From: Prostheceraeus crozeri | Taxonomy: Eukaryota > Platyhelminthes > Polycladida > Euryleptidae | Length of the DNA: 64,000 bases | Assembly (NCBI GenBank): GCA_907163375.1 | Contig: CAJQUW010005236.1 | Span: forward strand, 1-64,000 | Direction of reading: 5' to 3' | Shown here: positions 34,173 through 51,764 of the stretch, piece after piece | How the letters are laid out: each line of letters starts with the position of its first letter | Numbering within the stretch: position 1 is the first letter of the stretch | Made by a program: the position numbers and the translations under genes | The notes under the pieces: generated by a model | What the model was told of the DNA's origin: nothing | Database searches by the model: none | What the model saw: the letters and a program-made list of their open reading frames with translations, nothing else

Positions 34173-36657
34173 AATATTCTTCGCGAGAGCTTTGTCTCTG
34201 AGTTTTTTTATCATGACTGCCGATCATTTAATTTCGCGTAATTTGTCTTTTGCCTGTATCAGACAATCACCAAACATATGTAAGTGAAACGTCTGTCAAT
34301 GTATTGCTTCTCTGAGAATTATCTCCAGTGGCAGCCTAAATCCATCGAGAAAGAAAGAGAGAGATAGAGTGACTACTTTGTGTTCTAAATGATGACAAAA
34401 TTTCAACCACCAGTGATAACATCAGTTTTCAGAGAGAAAAATAATAAATACATACAATTTTATATAATAGCATTATTATTATATTAGATTATTTTGATTT
34501 CGATAATGTTATTGAAAGTACATAAAAGTTTTCCATCCAGCTGTTGAAAATGTTGCAGATCCTTCCGTCATATTTTAAATTATTAGAATATGGATATTAG
34601 ATATCTCCATTTCATTGATAATATAATAGTCATTCCGATTTAATTTAGAAATTTCGAATAGTGTTTGGCTTACTCGAGTACTACTTGATTATTTGATTCG
34701 AGTACGCGAATAACACTGTAGCATAGTATATAGGTAGAGTGTCGCCTCAAAAAAGTATCTGTATACAGTGAAAAATTTTACATCAAAAGATTCAGCTTTT
34801 TGCGGAGATTACGTTCCCGTGGTACAAAAAATTATTTTAGCACTTTTGAAAAAAGTCAAAATTTGCCAATTTATATACTACCGAGATGACTCTCCTATAT
34901 AAGTAGTATGAGACAAGTTGGATACCAAAAGGAATGAATATTTGTTGAAAAGCATCCTTACTAAGTGGAAATCAAGCTGATTATCAAGGGAATTTGATGA
35001 ATTGTATTATAGTGAAAGTCTTCATGAAAAAGTCTCGATATTATTCGTGCTTTCTTGGCTGAAATTTCAAGTTTTTCATTCAATTTTCACCGGTATGATT
35101 TTATGATTCACTAAATTCATGTTTCATTTATTGAATGTGAATAGTAAGGCGACCCATTTGCTTCTTTCAAAGTTAATTGGAATCATTGTCTTTGATTATG
35201 TGATTTTGCTGTGCCAGTGACAGGTTGCCTGTGATATGATCACGCTTAAGAAAATACTCTTGAGGTTGAGCATGAAAGTAACAGGAACCCATCGAATTTC
35301 TCATTAAACAAACATTAAATCTCCAAGGCTGTCATGAGAATCTGTGTAATATAGCATCATTCCTTCTGCATTACTATCATGATCACTCAATTCCGTTGTG
35401 ATTTTTGCATGTCGCACATTTGGTGACAATACCACTTGTATCTGTCGTGAGTTCATTTAATAAAATCGGATAATACACATTGGGGATTTATCAAATGGGG
35501 AGTTACCACTCTACCTAATATACCTACTCTATGCACTGTAGGTTAATGTATATCTGTTTGTTAATACTAGAACACATCCAATACTATTCGAGACTTATAT
35601 GGTTATGTGCCTACTATAGACTTTTATTAAATTTCAGTCTCTAATGTAAATGGCATTAAATTTAACTACAAAACGCTATTTCAACACTTAGCTTTTCTAT
35701 ACCATTCATCATGTTTATCTTAATGCACCAATTATCATGCATATAATAAAGGATAGTACCATATAGAGAGAAGGTACCATATTATCTACTTTCAATTTAG
35801 TATATTACATCCAATCGTTATTAGATCTTTTTAGAGCTGATTTAAAAGTGCTCGTACTTATGCAATTTATTGTAGCTTTACAATGCAACTATTGACTCAT
35901 TGAGACAATTCCTTCCAATGAGGTTGTCACACTTCATATATCTATCCATGGCGTACCATGACGAATGCATGCGGACGTGATCCGTGCTATGCTGATGGCG
36001 AGATTCAAGTGGAACGCTAAGCAATTAGATTTGTGGTATGAAGCCCATGTGCAGCATGCTTGTCATTCAATTCACCGCTAAATACGAGTTTCAACTCTAC
36101 TCTAGGCCTGTCAATCTACCGATGATAGCATCTAATTGACGTATTGGGCAACCAAAATAACGGTATCATTTGTAATTCTTGATGACAAGAACTCGAGTAC
36201 TGAAATATTTACTCAAGTGATTTCGTGCAGACGAGTATTCGAGCATTTTAGACAAAAGTATCTGTTTCAAATCATGGCTTCCAGTGGTCAAATGATTCAC
36301 TTCATTGATTTTACAGCAATTATACCTGCTATGTTACTTGCATACAATATCCTCTCTATTAGAAGCTTTGATTCTTATTGTCAGGCTACTATTATAGAAT
36401 GAACCTGTATTTCTGTGACCTCGCACAGCGCATGTGATAAGTTCTTTTGATACTCCATGAGTTCATGAAACACTAGTGTCCCATTGGGAGTCAAATCAAA
36501 ACTAATGCAGAAATATTGTAACCGAGGAATGTGTTAGGAACGAATTTTTTCATGTTCTGCTTTTTATGCAGGAATCCATTCTACGACTAATATAATTCAC
36601 AAGCAATCTTATCCAATTAATTGGGTAATAATTTTTTATAATTAATTTTGAGCAGCA
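34173..36657. other. No feature recognised
   Basis: Very AT-rich; includes a GA-rich run near 34350-34370. The 88-codon frame at 36136-36402 is unassigned. Confidence 0.45.
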
Positions 36658-36860
36658 ATTTTTTGTGATGCTAGCATTAATGAAAATAAAGCCTTGTTGC
36701 TCAAATAAGTATAAATTTATCCAAATTTTCGCCGGAATGACAACCTGTTCACAGAAAAAGAATCGCACAAGCATTTTCAAAAGTTAAAGATAGATCAAAA
36801 TATCAGTGTTTGGAGATCACAACTTTCACCTCTATTATTCAGAGCAGGTCTTGATGATTT
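36658..36860. repeat. Diverged inverted duplication, left arm
   Basis: It is the reverse complement of 37323-37557. Shared words include AAAATTTGGATAAATTTATA, TTTGAGCA.CAAGGCTTT and TATCTTTAACTTTTGAAAAT. On the minus strand it reads VIPAKIWINLYLFEQQGF, nearly the same as the other arm. Confidence 0.8.
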
Positions 36861-37114
36861 TATATAGATAACTTCTCTGAAACGCAGATTGATGGTATTG
36901 GAATCAGAAGCTATGACGGAAATCTCCAGAGGGAACAGGTTATTTAATAAGCAAATTTGAAGATGTTTGTGGATGCTTGATTCCTTGCGTGTAAGACTTT
37001 CTTTTATTCGCGCATGTAGATGGCTCACAGTACTGCACACATAAAATTTAGAACGCATTATAGTTGCACATTATTTCATCATTTGTTTCAGAGGAAATCC
37101 CTGAGCCCGATGTT

Positions 37115-37227
37115 GACAAACAAAAACTAATTTTCATGTTCTGAGTACTTTCGGTGCGCTCCGCACATCATCGCCGCACGGAGTGCAGCGAAAGTACTCA
37201 GAACATGAAAATTAGTTTTTGTTTGTC
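37115..37227. mobile_element. 113-bp foldback (MITE-like palindrome)
   Basis: The outer arms are exact complements for about 39 bp (GACAAACAAAAACTAATTTT... and its mirror). The palindrome then continues with a few mismatches through GTGCGCTCCGCAC / GCACGGAGTGCAGC to a short ATCATC loop. No target duplication is evident. The near-perfect arms indicate a young insertion or conversion-maintained hairpin. Confidence 0.85.
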
Positions 37228-37322
37228 CTGTAAAACAAATAATGACGATAACCAATCACTTATTTTCAACAATATTATTCTATGAATGACCATCTTACAT
37301 TGGCAAATTTCTTTATTATTTC

Positions 37323-37557
37323 AAATCATTAAGACCTACTCTGAATAATAGAGATGAAAGCTGTGAGCTTCAAACATTGATATCTTGATATATCTTTAAC
37401 TTTTGAAAATGTTTGTATGATCCCATGTATAAATATTTGTAATATCTATGTAAAAATATTTGTGAACAGGCCGTCATACCGCCGAAAATTTGGATAAATT
37501 TATACTTATTTGAGCAGCAAGGCTTTCTTTTCATTATTACTTTCATCACAATAAATT
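37323..37557. repeat. Diverged inverted duplication, right arm
   Basis: It pairs with 36658-36860 and carries an extra stretch of about 35 bp (around 37420-37460) absent from the other arm. On the plus strand it reads VIPPKIWINLYLFEQQGF. The spacer between the arms is about 460 bp and holds the foldback at 37115. Confidence 0.8.
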
Positions 37558-38502
37558 AGGGTTGCCTTACGGTAATGTTCGCACATGAAAGCTAAGTTGA
37601 TAGTCACCGAATAGTCAATTTTTCATTATCCTACTAGCTTGTGAGAAGTAGAAATGTGCCACACTTAATTGCCTCCGCTGTAAGATGTTTCGGTTTTGAA
37701 ATTATAAAATCACAAGCCTATTTATGAATGAGTGCCATCTACAATATATTCCCACACTTAAGATCACTTTATATATTTCATATCATTCGTTTTGTTCATC
37801 AATCGCACTTTAGAGATTCATGGTTCCCTCCCCACACATGATAAATTCATACAAGTCCGTCTCTGATCCGAAGTAGGTTGTGATCAAATTGAGTCATGCC
37901 GTTCGGATTGGACAGGATGCTCCAAGAATATCCGAGAAAATCCGCACCGTAAAAGGGATTCCTTAACTTAAAGCCTGTAATAGACTGTCACATTCTATAT
38001 TTCGGCAGTATACTCGTAAGTAGTGAAACCCAAGATGCTTGTTTGTCTAAGGCTTGTTGTTATCTGCAACTCCATATTCGATACATACCCATTCCACAAA
38101 TGCCTCAATGCCTCATGAATGATAAATGAGCGATGTTCTGTCATAGGGAATTTATTGTGTTGAGTTCACCTTATTTCCTTTTCTGTGTTGCTCTTAAGTT
38201 GTTAGTCATCTTTCTGTGTAGGCAGTAATCTTGAACACATAATATACTAGATAGGCAAAATTCAAAAGTAAGGGAATGTCAAGTAAACTTATACTAGCAT
38301 AATAGCAAATTATTTCCAATTAATTTCTGTCTTCACGAAGCTATCTTCAGGGAACTGAAATATAGTAATATTTCATAAATAGCAACAGCATTCCCTCACT
38401 TATTTGCGATGAGCGAAGGCACTTTTTCAGAATTTGATAGACATGGTATACCACCTTGCTATGTGTTGAACCTAAGTGCTCATTGTCAATGAAAATGAAT
38501 GA

Positions 38503-38687
38503 AGCTTTTACGTCACTACTCCCCACACTTGGGGCTTGGACGGTGCTGACATAGACAGACTTATGGAGCGTTGCAGTACTTTTAGTCCGTATGCCTTTCC
38601 TACCGACTTCCAATGACACCTTCAGGGCTCGACCTCTGGACCAAAAGATCGCCAGGTCAAGCACTTAACCACTGTGCCACGGAGTCC
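38503..38687 (-). repeat. tRNA-headed SINE family 1, copy 2
   Basis: On the minus strand: GGACTCCGTGGCACAGTGGT, then TTAAGTGCTTGACC, GGTCGAGCCC, TCATTGGAAGTCGGTAGG and GTGGGGAGTAGTGACG. It is the best-preserved of the three copies. The long minus-strand open frame here is the SINE, not a gene. Confidence 0.8.
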
Positions 38688-42835
<4,148 letters not shown>

Positions 42836-42988
42836 GGACTATAGCTTCATTGTCACTACTCCAATCAGATTTAGCCGTAGCATTGTGCTTTGTCAGTCTG
42901 GATGTCCTTTTTGCAACTTCCAATGATACTCTCAAGACCAAAAGACAGCAAGGCCAAGCTCATGATCACATTGCTCCATGGAGACCAC
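42836..42988 (-). repeat. tRNA-headed SINE family 1, copy 3
   Basis: On the minus strand: GGTCTCCATGGAGCAATGTG, AGCTTGGCCTTGCTGTCTT, TATCATTGGAAGTTGC and GGAGTAGTGACAATGAAGC. The B box has been lost in part of a small deletion; this is the most diverged copy. Confidence 0.7.
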
Positions 42989-44099
42989 CTCTATAGTGCA
43001 GTGTAAAGATAATCAGTAATACGTTAGACTAGATTTTTTTTGTTTTAAGCTTAAAATAATCAATCTCTCAGTGTTTCAAAATGCATTTCATCTTACGAAA
43101 GAATAACGATCAATTTCTCATTCGATTTTTGCGACGCCATGAATGTTGCTGGAAGCATTTGACTCTCAATAGAAGCTTCATGAAGCTGTGACCAAAAATT
43201 GTTTCGAAACTGATTAATTAGAAAATTTGCAAGAGATATGAGTCACTGTTGTGGCTTGACAATTACTACAGCAAAAATTGCAATGCTTTCATGTTGACCG
43301 CTGTTCAACACTACTAAACTTAAAAAAAATTCCGGGCCTCCGTCATTAACATAGCATAAGTGAAATTTCGTCTAAAAGATGTGATAGTGCGAATTGCTTT
43401 CCTGCTTATAAGAGTTTCTATTCATCCCCGCCGGACTGAATTAGGCCTGATGACTTACGAAGGAACTGATAACAATGCGACTGCTTTCACCATCAAATGT
43501 GTTACTGTGTATATTGATTGAAAGTCGATAGGGATCCTGATATTCTTTCAATTTCGAAGGTTCGCTAACTCGTATCTTGATGGTTCTTATTCTTTTAAGT
43601 TGGTGAATAATTCATCCGTCAAACATCGTGTTTTTGTCCATGTCAGTTGTTGAAAATGTATCTACAATCTGAATCTGCTGGCGAAGGTATAAGGCCAATA
43701 AGAGTATTTCTTGTACTTTCATTCTTTTATTTGCCTTTAGATGTTTTATTTGTTTTATAAGTTGACTGAAGGAACTGAACAAAAGGAAGTATCGACAACA
43801 GTTTGCTTTCTTCGCTTGTGTTAATTAAGTACCAGATTTTATGCTCCATATACTGCTGTTCATCGTTCTTTTGTATTTATCATGCTATTTACCTTCGTAT
43901 TATTTTCGATTCCAAGGAAAAAATTTAACTTTATCTTGGAAAACTGTTTATTGGATTATAAACATATAAGTTTTTCAATAATATTCGGATGCCAAGTATT
44001 TAGTATTTTCTAGAAATGTTTGCTTTTGTCCTGTAGGTTGCCTTGACATGTTTCTATCTACATATTGTAATAATCAAAAGGAAGGATTTGAAATGAATT

Positions 44100-44430
44100 T
44101 TCAAACACAAATAAAATGCAAGACAATTCTTGTTTAGTAATGATTATGTCTCATAAGATGCGAGTAGACATCAAATTATCCAGGTATGACAATTTTTGTC
44201 AAATTATGTGTCCATGGATGCTGTCCACTATCATAGAAGTAGGACTTAAATAATGATAGTTGAAAAACCTTAGTACAGTATATACCAAAGTAATAATGAA
44301 ATACTCAAAGTGATGAAAATCAAAGTTAGAAAGAATGGAATGATGGAAATCTGTGTTCATGAAATATGTTCGACAACATGGAACCGATGTCACAAAGGTC
44401 CACTTCCCTCTTTTCAGAAAATTTTGTAGA
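44100..44430 (+). repeat. Diverged duplicated segment, copy 1
   Basis: 44113-44265 aligns with 45787-45955 (TGCAAGACA..TCTTG, ATGATTATGTC.CATAAGAT, GATGCTGTCC, GACTTAAATA). 44355-44420 aligns with 45520-45580 (AACATGGAAC, GGTCCACTTCCCTC). The two blocks are in the same orientation but in swapped order in the other copy. Confidence 0.55.
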
Positions 44431-45509
44431 TACCGAATTCTTGGTTTCCTAATTCTATTATCTACTGTAAAATAATTGCTTTATGATGAGTTGTAGACTG
44501 CATCGGTTGCATTTTCTTTCAATTATTAATTGTTTTTCGTCATAATAGACTTTTAGTTCTGCCATTTTCTGAAGTGTTTTGATTCAGGATTATGAGGATG
44601 GAAGTTGTCGGGTTTTCTCTAAATTCGACAGAAATCGTGTTAGAAAGTTGAAGCTGTGTTATCCCATCATTACATCATTTGCTTCAATGAGACATTTACT
44701 TCACTAAGGACATAGACGTCATCGACTTCAGTTATTCTCGAAGCGGAAATCTGACTGAGCTTTTTATTCGACTTCTTGATAAGAGATCGTGTTTGAGGCT
44801 GATTTTCTAGTTTTAACTCTTAGTTATCTCACAATTTCGTCAGAACAATTTCACCAAATATGGATAAAACGGTCTATTCGGACGACTTTGTGAATGAATT
44901 AGCTAAATCTAGGAATTGACATTTAATGGCAAGCAAGAATCCATTGATGATATCTAAATTGATTCACAGGCTGAAATTGCCATTGTTGAATGTGAATGTT
45001 GTAAGCTTCCGGCAATGTGGATAATCTATCCCAAAAGAGCAATGGAATAGCGCACTGGAAGTCTGACAGTATCACCATTTGTCAATTTTATCATACATTT
45101 TCAGAAAGTTGTTGCTTTCTCTTGCGAAATACATAGTTAGAAAAGAGTGAAAATATCAGTATTAGTTATAATTCGTTGTCAAGTGTATGGTACGTCTTCG
45201 CCAACAGGGTGTAATTCTGCTTAATGACTTCTCGGACATAATGTTGAAATTGAGTAGTTAATTGGTTGTGGCGGGCTAAGTTGACTGATATTGATCCAGC
45301 TGATTACACATCTTGTACTATCATTTGTGCTCTTAGTAGTTTAACTGTGAGAATTGAAAGTAAAGTAAAACATTCAGAATTTCAAATTTGGATCAAGGCA
45401 AGGATCATTTTTTTTTAAATATCACAAATTAGGAATTCAAGTATTTGTAAAATGCTCCTTTCTTAACAGTGGACCTCTGTGATTCCTGTTTCTTCCGGCT
45501 GACTTCACC

Positions 45510-45960
45510 TATGATTTCATCGAAAACATAGAACAGAGATCATATAGGCCCACTTCCTTCCTTTCCGTCGAACTCTTATGATTTCCATCTTTGTATAGCG
45601 ACATCATTTTGCATATCTCTCTGTGTTATTCCCTATACATGAATTTTAAATCATAGTCTTCCTGTAAAATCCTTCCTTGTGACAATGACCAAAGAGCTGG
45701 TCTGAATGCATTAAGATTTTCAGCAAAAAGAAGAGCCTTTTACAAATATTCATGCTTATACTTGCATTCCTCATTAATGATTTTTTCAGGCAAGACAGTT
45801 TTTGATAATGATGATGTCATATAAGATACAGGCACACATTGCAGCACAAGACCTCAAGTCATTATTCAGGTAGACTTGATATTTACCGAGCTAAGATTCC
45901 AGCGATGCTGTCCTCTTTCATAGCTGCATGACTTAAATACATTGGATTGAAGGTCTATTT
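45510..45960 (+). repeat. Diverged duplicated segment, copy 2
   Basis: This is the partner of 44100-44430. Within it TTTTTTCAG at about 45788 is followed by an open stretch of 80 bases (RQFLIMMMSYKIQAHI...) and ATTCAG|GTAGAC, which looks like a small exon. The other copy lacks the open frame. Function unknown. Confidence 0.5.
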
Positions 45961-48670
45961 TTTATTCAACCCTATAACAAGAAAACAATGATTAGCTAAA
46001 ATAATCCGTACATCGATATGAGCTAAATATTCACATTGATGTCTGAGATTGAGATTCTAGTCACATGTCGATCACCCACGACTTAAGACGCACACGACGC
46101 AATACGCCCTTGCTTTTTATGCAGCCTAAAAAATGAAAGAAAACTTGTTACTCACTATTCGGTCATTCGATGGACAATGAAAAGGGACTTGCAGGTGATT
46201 AATTCACCTAAATCTCTTCGGCGGTCTCCGTGTCTTAATTCTGAGAATGAACGAGGGTAGGCTCGTAATCGATAGACTTGTCTTCAACAAATAATTATCT
46301 CACTGTTCGACTCTGTGCCTTCATTATTCATGTTTACAACTTGTCCTCATATTATCAATTTTCATCTATCATCACCTGCAACCAATTACGTAAATGAATT
46401 TGATAACAAAACATGGCATCGTAGAAGAATTCTTGCCTTCCAATAAATGTGTATCCATGTGGTGGAGCTACCTGTTAGTGACGGCGGCAATTGGCTAATA
46501 CGATAGGTAATTGAACATGAAATATTTCGGTGAAACATTCGTCATTACCGGTCTCGGTATTGCATTCAAAACTTAGCCGTGTGTTCCCCTGTGGGTGATC
46601 CTGTTGCGTCATTGGTGCGGAAGGAGAATTGGTGTGAAGCTTTGCAAACAGCTGGCCAACTTGGCTTAGGTGTAAGTCAACATCGAATAATGTAAGGAAA
46701 TCACTGGGTGATCATGTCATGCATACAAGGTGGATGATCGCCTGTGTATGGAAGGGAGAAAGCACCAGGAATACGAGTAGTAAAATTTCGAGCGAATAGT
46801 GAGTGTTGGGAATTTGAAGATAACTCGTGTTGAACAACAACAGATGGATGATTGTCATATTTCAATAGTCAGATTTCGCTGCTGTTTTTGCCATGTTTGA
46901 ACTGATTATTCCTCATACCATTTCATCTTGGCGCTACGAATAGATTGTATAAAATTAATTACAAAGAAAGAAAACATTTTCTCGATCATTGTTTTAGAAA
47001 TTATGACAAAAGGACTGATTTGGTGCCTGGCAATGTCTCACTACTCAGTGCGATTTTTGAGTGATATTTAACCACCGTTTATGGGAAAAGCAGAAATTAA
47101 TCTCTCCTTTTATTTGTATTCCCTATTGAAGTTAAAAGAAATACAATAGGACTGTACTTCGGCACCGCGCACCTTCAAAGGTCGATGTATACAAGGTGGA
47201 ACGTCCAAATATTCCACTGGTGTCTCACATAGGTGTTAACAAACATATCGGTGTGTGTATTATGTGTTCAGTACATATGGCAACACTCCACACTTAAATC
47301 ATTGGAAAGCAATGTATGACCATGCAAGAAATCCAAGAATTTCGTGGCCTGGGGAATGTCCTGAACACGGAAGCCGGAACAGAAGTGGCAGTCAGAGCTC
47401 GGCCGTGTGGAGGGAGCTAGTCAACTTGTTGACAAGGGCATCACAATGAGTTGCCGTTTCAAATGATGTGCAATCTTTTGCTCTGCACCGATCGAAATGA
47501 AGACGCGACTATTAAATCAATCCTTTCATAGACAGGAATATGATCACTCGGTGGAAGAAAGGAAGAGACTACCATTTTCGATCGCAACGAATGGTTAATG
47601 AATAATGATTACCTAGTTAACCTACTGATGATATGCATCATGATCTTATATAAAAATGTCGACGCAAGGCCATGCCAAGTTATTTGTTGACACCGACAAT
47701 TATTTAGAATGTCTTTTGGCTTGTTTAATTCGCCATGTCTTTGATGTAGGATTGGGTTCAAAGGGCGTAAAGTGATCTGCCGTGCTACTTCTGGTGTACA
47801 TAAAGACGTGCTTTGAGCGGGGATGGTCGTTTTGTTCGATGCGCTTTAAGCTCTATTGGTATACTCTGCATTTCTTTGAATTAACTTCAGTACATTTCCA
47901 ATGGGTTTTATCGCTCCTCTTTCTGTCATGGGCATATTCAATACGAATGAGCAGATGTTTGTCTTTTGATGTTTTTGTTTCTTATCACTCCATTTTATCA
48001 AATTAAAGAAACAAACTAATGCATATCGCAAATTATGTTATCTAAAACATCCCATTCTAATTTTGATTTGAGTATACCTGTATAAAGAGATTATGCATAC
48101 TGTAGATCTATATATGCACATAGATAGATAACCCATGCCATAGACAATTAATACACTGGTATCCGATGATCAATTTTTTGAACTAATGAGCGCATTAACG
48201 AAATGAACCATGTAATTCTGCGTATGAATTGGCGATGAAATGAGCGCTTTTTTTAGATACCTTGTCCAGCAAAAAGACTAGATCCGTTTTGAACATGTAT
48301 TTTAGCTTCAAAACAATATGTTGCGAACTTCGATGCTATTTGATCTATGGTATTGTTTATGATAACATTATCCTTATTTGCTGTAGAGGGCAGAGTTGTT
48401 TATTTTAAGGAAGCAAGACGCTTTATCCATCCTTATCAGCCCAACTTGATGTATTTTTGCTCAAGCAGAGTAACTGCATGATTTCTCACATACTGTCGGC
48501 TCTCTTTGATGTCCACTTGCTGCTTTTATCAGAGACAGTAGCGGAGGCAGGCAAGAAGATGAGCACTCACACATAGCATAGTGAAAATCTCATTTGTGTT
48601 AGAAAGTGCACAAAAATGAAGTTGACAGCTTTGAATAAGTAGATCAGAAGAGCGGAAGTGAATACAAAAA
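45961..48670. other. No gene recognised
   Basis: A slightly more GC-balanced patch at 47255-47449 encodes 64 residues (YGNTPHLNHWKAMYDHARNP...) without a known motif or splice sites that I trust. Confidence 0.4.
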
Positions 48671-48853
48671 CCGTGGCTTTACCACAGGGTGGCAAGGATG
48701 ACATTGCGTATGCCGTTCGAATCTCGCTGCGATTTCATACCTTCTTGACTTCAAATAATATATAGACGCTTGTGTGTTCATTTCTGTAAATGTCATCTTG
48801 TGATGTTTATACTGAATAAATCGTTCCAGTCTTTCAAAAAAAAAAAAAAAAAA
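48671..48853 (+). repeat. tRNA-headed SINE with poly(A) tail
   Basis: CCGTGGCTTTACCACAGGGT is an A-box region and GCCGTTCGAATCTC a B box. A short body ends at an 18-A run (48836-48853) after GTTCCAGTCTTTC. An intact A tail suggests a younger insertion than the other SINEs. No target duplication was clear. Confidence 0.75.
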
Positions 48854-49574
48854 CCATACAATTATCTCTGCGGCACACGCCGACACACTGCTTGGTAGCT
48901 TTCAAGACACTTGCTTGGAAAGAGAAAGGGAAACAAATGTGTTGAAGATAATTCCCATCATTTGGGAGATGTTTCCTGATGTTCTCGGCTCTTGAGATGA
49001 CGTGAAATCACTGGTTTCGGCTTGTCCTCAAGTCAACGCTTGTCTGTACTGGACAGGAAGAAAAATGATCCTCCGGTTAGAAACCGACTGGTCTCTCTCA
49101 ACTGACAGTCTCAACAATCGATGCGAAAACTGAGGTCAAGCTGAACCGAAACCTGTTATTTGCTTCTTTTTGGATCTGAGGAAAGAAAATATTGCATGAA
49201 CTTCGTGTTGGAAGTTTGATAGGAGGGGAGGAGATTTATGTGAGGAGAAATTGAAAATGAAAAATACTGCATATGTAGTCCGAGAGCTACCTGACCCGCG
49301 AGTTGCATCTGCATCAATTTTATTAATTTCGTTGAAAAGAATTGCAAACATAAACGGCAAGCATGTGGAAGTCATCGCCTTCATATTGATTCGTGGATTC
49401 CTCAAATGATGTCTCATAATATGGTCGAATTAATATCATGAGCAATATTCGATGGACATTAGTCGTAGAAGTTCATTTTACTTGACAACGGTGTGCGATT
49501 GTGAATCTGGAACGACACCTGTACTAGTGCTGATGCTACATCGAATACTCGAATTTCTCGAATTTTTCTAAGTG

Positions 49575-49650
49575 CAGTGGTCGGATTTGGGCACGAATTT
49601 GTCGAAAGTGGCACGAATACACGAAAAATGAGTGTGGGCACGAAAATTGG
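49575..49650 (+). repeat. Possible hAT terminus with GGCACGAA iterons
   Basis: CAGTGGTCGGATTTGGGCAC starts the segment, and GGCACGAA occurs three times in 60 bp. The layout resembles a hAT end with subterminal repeats. No opposite end was found. Confidence 0.35.
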
Positions 49651-51300
49651 ACCTCCTGAAATTCATGCCCATCTTTTTCTGAGAATCACCTGAATTTTCG
49701 AACACAATGTGTATTAATAGCTGTATGCTTCATGCATTAATTCATTGTATGTATTAAAACAACTTAATTTGTTGCTGATTCTGGAAATCAATCTTTTTCA
49801 AAGAAGAAAATGAAGCGAAATAATACAGGTATACGTCATTCGATCGAGCTATATTTACTCCTCTGCATAGTTCAGGCAACCACTCATGACTCTGACATAC
49901 CATTGTTTAATTTACGTACAGAAGTAAACCAATTAGAAAAATGATAGATGACTCGGATAATTTGACGGTAAACTATAATAAAAGCTAATTCGATGGTATA
50001 GCCTCCTACTCCAATTTGGTGGTAGAATTTGATTATATAGTGCATACATTAAAAGAATTGCCATGAGATTGGTATTATAATTATTTCTTTGTTCATTCAA
50101 CATATCAATATGGTTTTACCATTATTTTTTTCTTGATAATTGATGTTGCCAATGAGATTTAGGCATGTGTCGATAATCTGAAGCTCAACTGAATATTCCA
50201 TATCTTCAGAATAGAAATTGTCAACACAATAATCCATGAATATAACTTAATTTTGATTGATTGCCACCGGGCGCCTAGATCCTCCCGCCATTTGAAGTCT
50301 AGTTCCATCCAGATTGTATACCGTAGGATTATGAGATAAGACTTATCTTCCAGATGCGGCTCGGCTCCCTAAGCTCCGTTCTTGTCGAAGAAGTCGTCCA
50401 TCATAGCGCTTTTCGCGATCATTTCTCGATAGTGGGCTACTATCTCGAGCGCTCTCACTGAAATACTCACGCAGTTCCGGCCAATTTAACTGTTATTTCG
50501 AGCCATAGTATTCGCGAAACAAATCATATCGATTGTTATCAATCCGAACCCTAAGCGAACCACATCCGTCGAATACTTCATTAACTCCCGCTCTTGACTA
50601 TAGATTAGGGATCGTGGGTTACCAGGATTCGGATTGATAGAAGTTTTGACATGTTTCTTCAATGTAGTTTCGAGAATGCCGTATTGCCTGGAGACATTAT
50701 AGATTGATTTTCTGCTGACTGTTACTGCCTTCTTAGCAGCAGCAATGTGTGTTTACCGATCCATCGTCAGTCAAGTAATGAGAAAATACTTGCTTTTCAA
50801 TGAATTAGCTAAGTATCTAGCAGGTGCATTTTGATCTACTTTGATTTTCATTGAGTTTCTAACTTGCAACAAATGTTCAGTCAATACATAGTTGTCTGTC
50901 GGCATTATATTATAAAATGTTGACTTTCCCACGATGTGTATGCATGAACAGCGAATTTTTGTCACATCTATGGTTATCTATATAAAGAATTTTGTGTAAC
51001 ATCACTTCCGCTGTTGAATTTTTGATCATTTTAACATGACTGACGTAGACCTATATATTACTTACATACTACATACTAGGTATCCATGCGTGAAGTGCAG
51101 AATATCAGATTTCTTTAAGTAAGAAAATTATTTGATCAAATTAAATACCTCCAAAAATCGAGGTGCCTCTGAATTAGCCGAGTTTACCCTACACGGGTCT
51201 CATCAGTAAACAGATCAATTGTCTACATTTCGTTTCGGTTCCTTTAACATGTTGGGCGATCATCAGCAGGCGAACCCACGACCATAGGCATGCCCCACAA
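49651..51300. other. No gene recognised
   Basis: A GC-richer patch at 50270-50660 stands out from its surroundings and may be an old insertion. I could not identify it on either strand. Confidence 0.4.
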
Positions 51301-51354
51301 AGCTTATAAAGGGCTTGAAATAGTACAAACCAACTTAGAAGCCAACATTACAAA

Positions 51355-51587
51355 ATGAACAGAAAATCAAAGATGATGAAACAAAAAGACTCATATCAGG
51401 AGGATATGACGAGACTGAAGGATGCGGATGCAAATCTGAAGGCTCTTCTGAATGAAATGTCGAAACAAGTGGATGAGAAAAATTTGAAGGCAGACAGACT
51501 ATTCCAAAAGTTCATTTAAAGAATGATCAGTGTTTACCTTGACAGTGACGATGATGATGCTGTTCCTAAGAAGAAATCATTTTTATA
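51355..51587 (+). pseudogene. Short coiled-coil open frame, unrecognised
   Basis: From the ATG at 51355 a 54-residue frame reads MNRKSKMMKQKDSYQEDM, LKDADANLKALLNEM and KNLKADRLFQKFI before TAA at 51517-51519. The same frame continues RMISVYLDSDDDDAVPKKK to a stop at 51585-51587. The heptad-like Leu/Met spacing and high charge suggest a coiled coil followed by an acidic-basic tail. It lies just upstream of an RT fragment, so it may be part of a retroelement or a decayed piece of a host gene. No family assigned. Confidence 0.35.
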
Positions 51588-51764
51588 AACTTTTCCACGT
51601 AATAATACTCGAATAATACGAATAATAATCGTACTTGTAGCTAAATACGAAGTGCATTTCGAGGCATTTCGGCATATTTTCAGTTGCCTAGTTTCTATTG
51701 CATGTACATGTATATGCAACAAATGTGCATTTACGGGCTCAAAAAAACTATGAAGATTCTGATA

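Noticed and set aside
38347-38664. Minus-strand 105-codon gene
   Set aside because: It coincides with a family-1 SINE and its flank, and its peptide is a translation of the SINE.
48644-48886. Minus-strand 80-codon protein with a Phe run
   Set aside because: The Phe run is the SINE's poly(A) tail read backwards.
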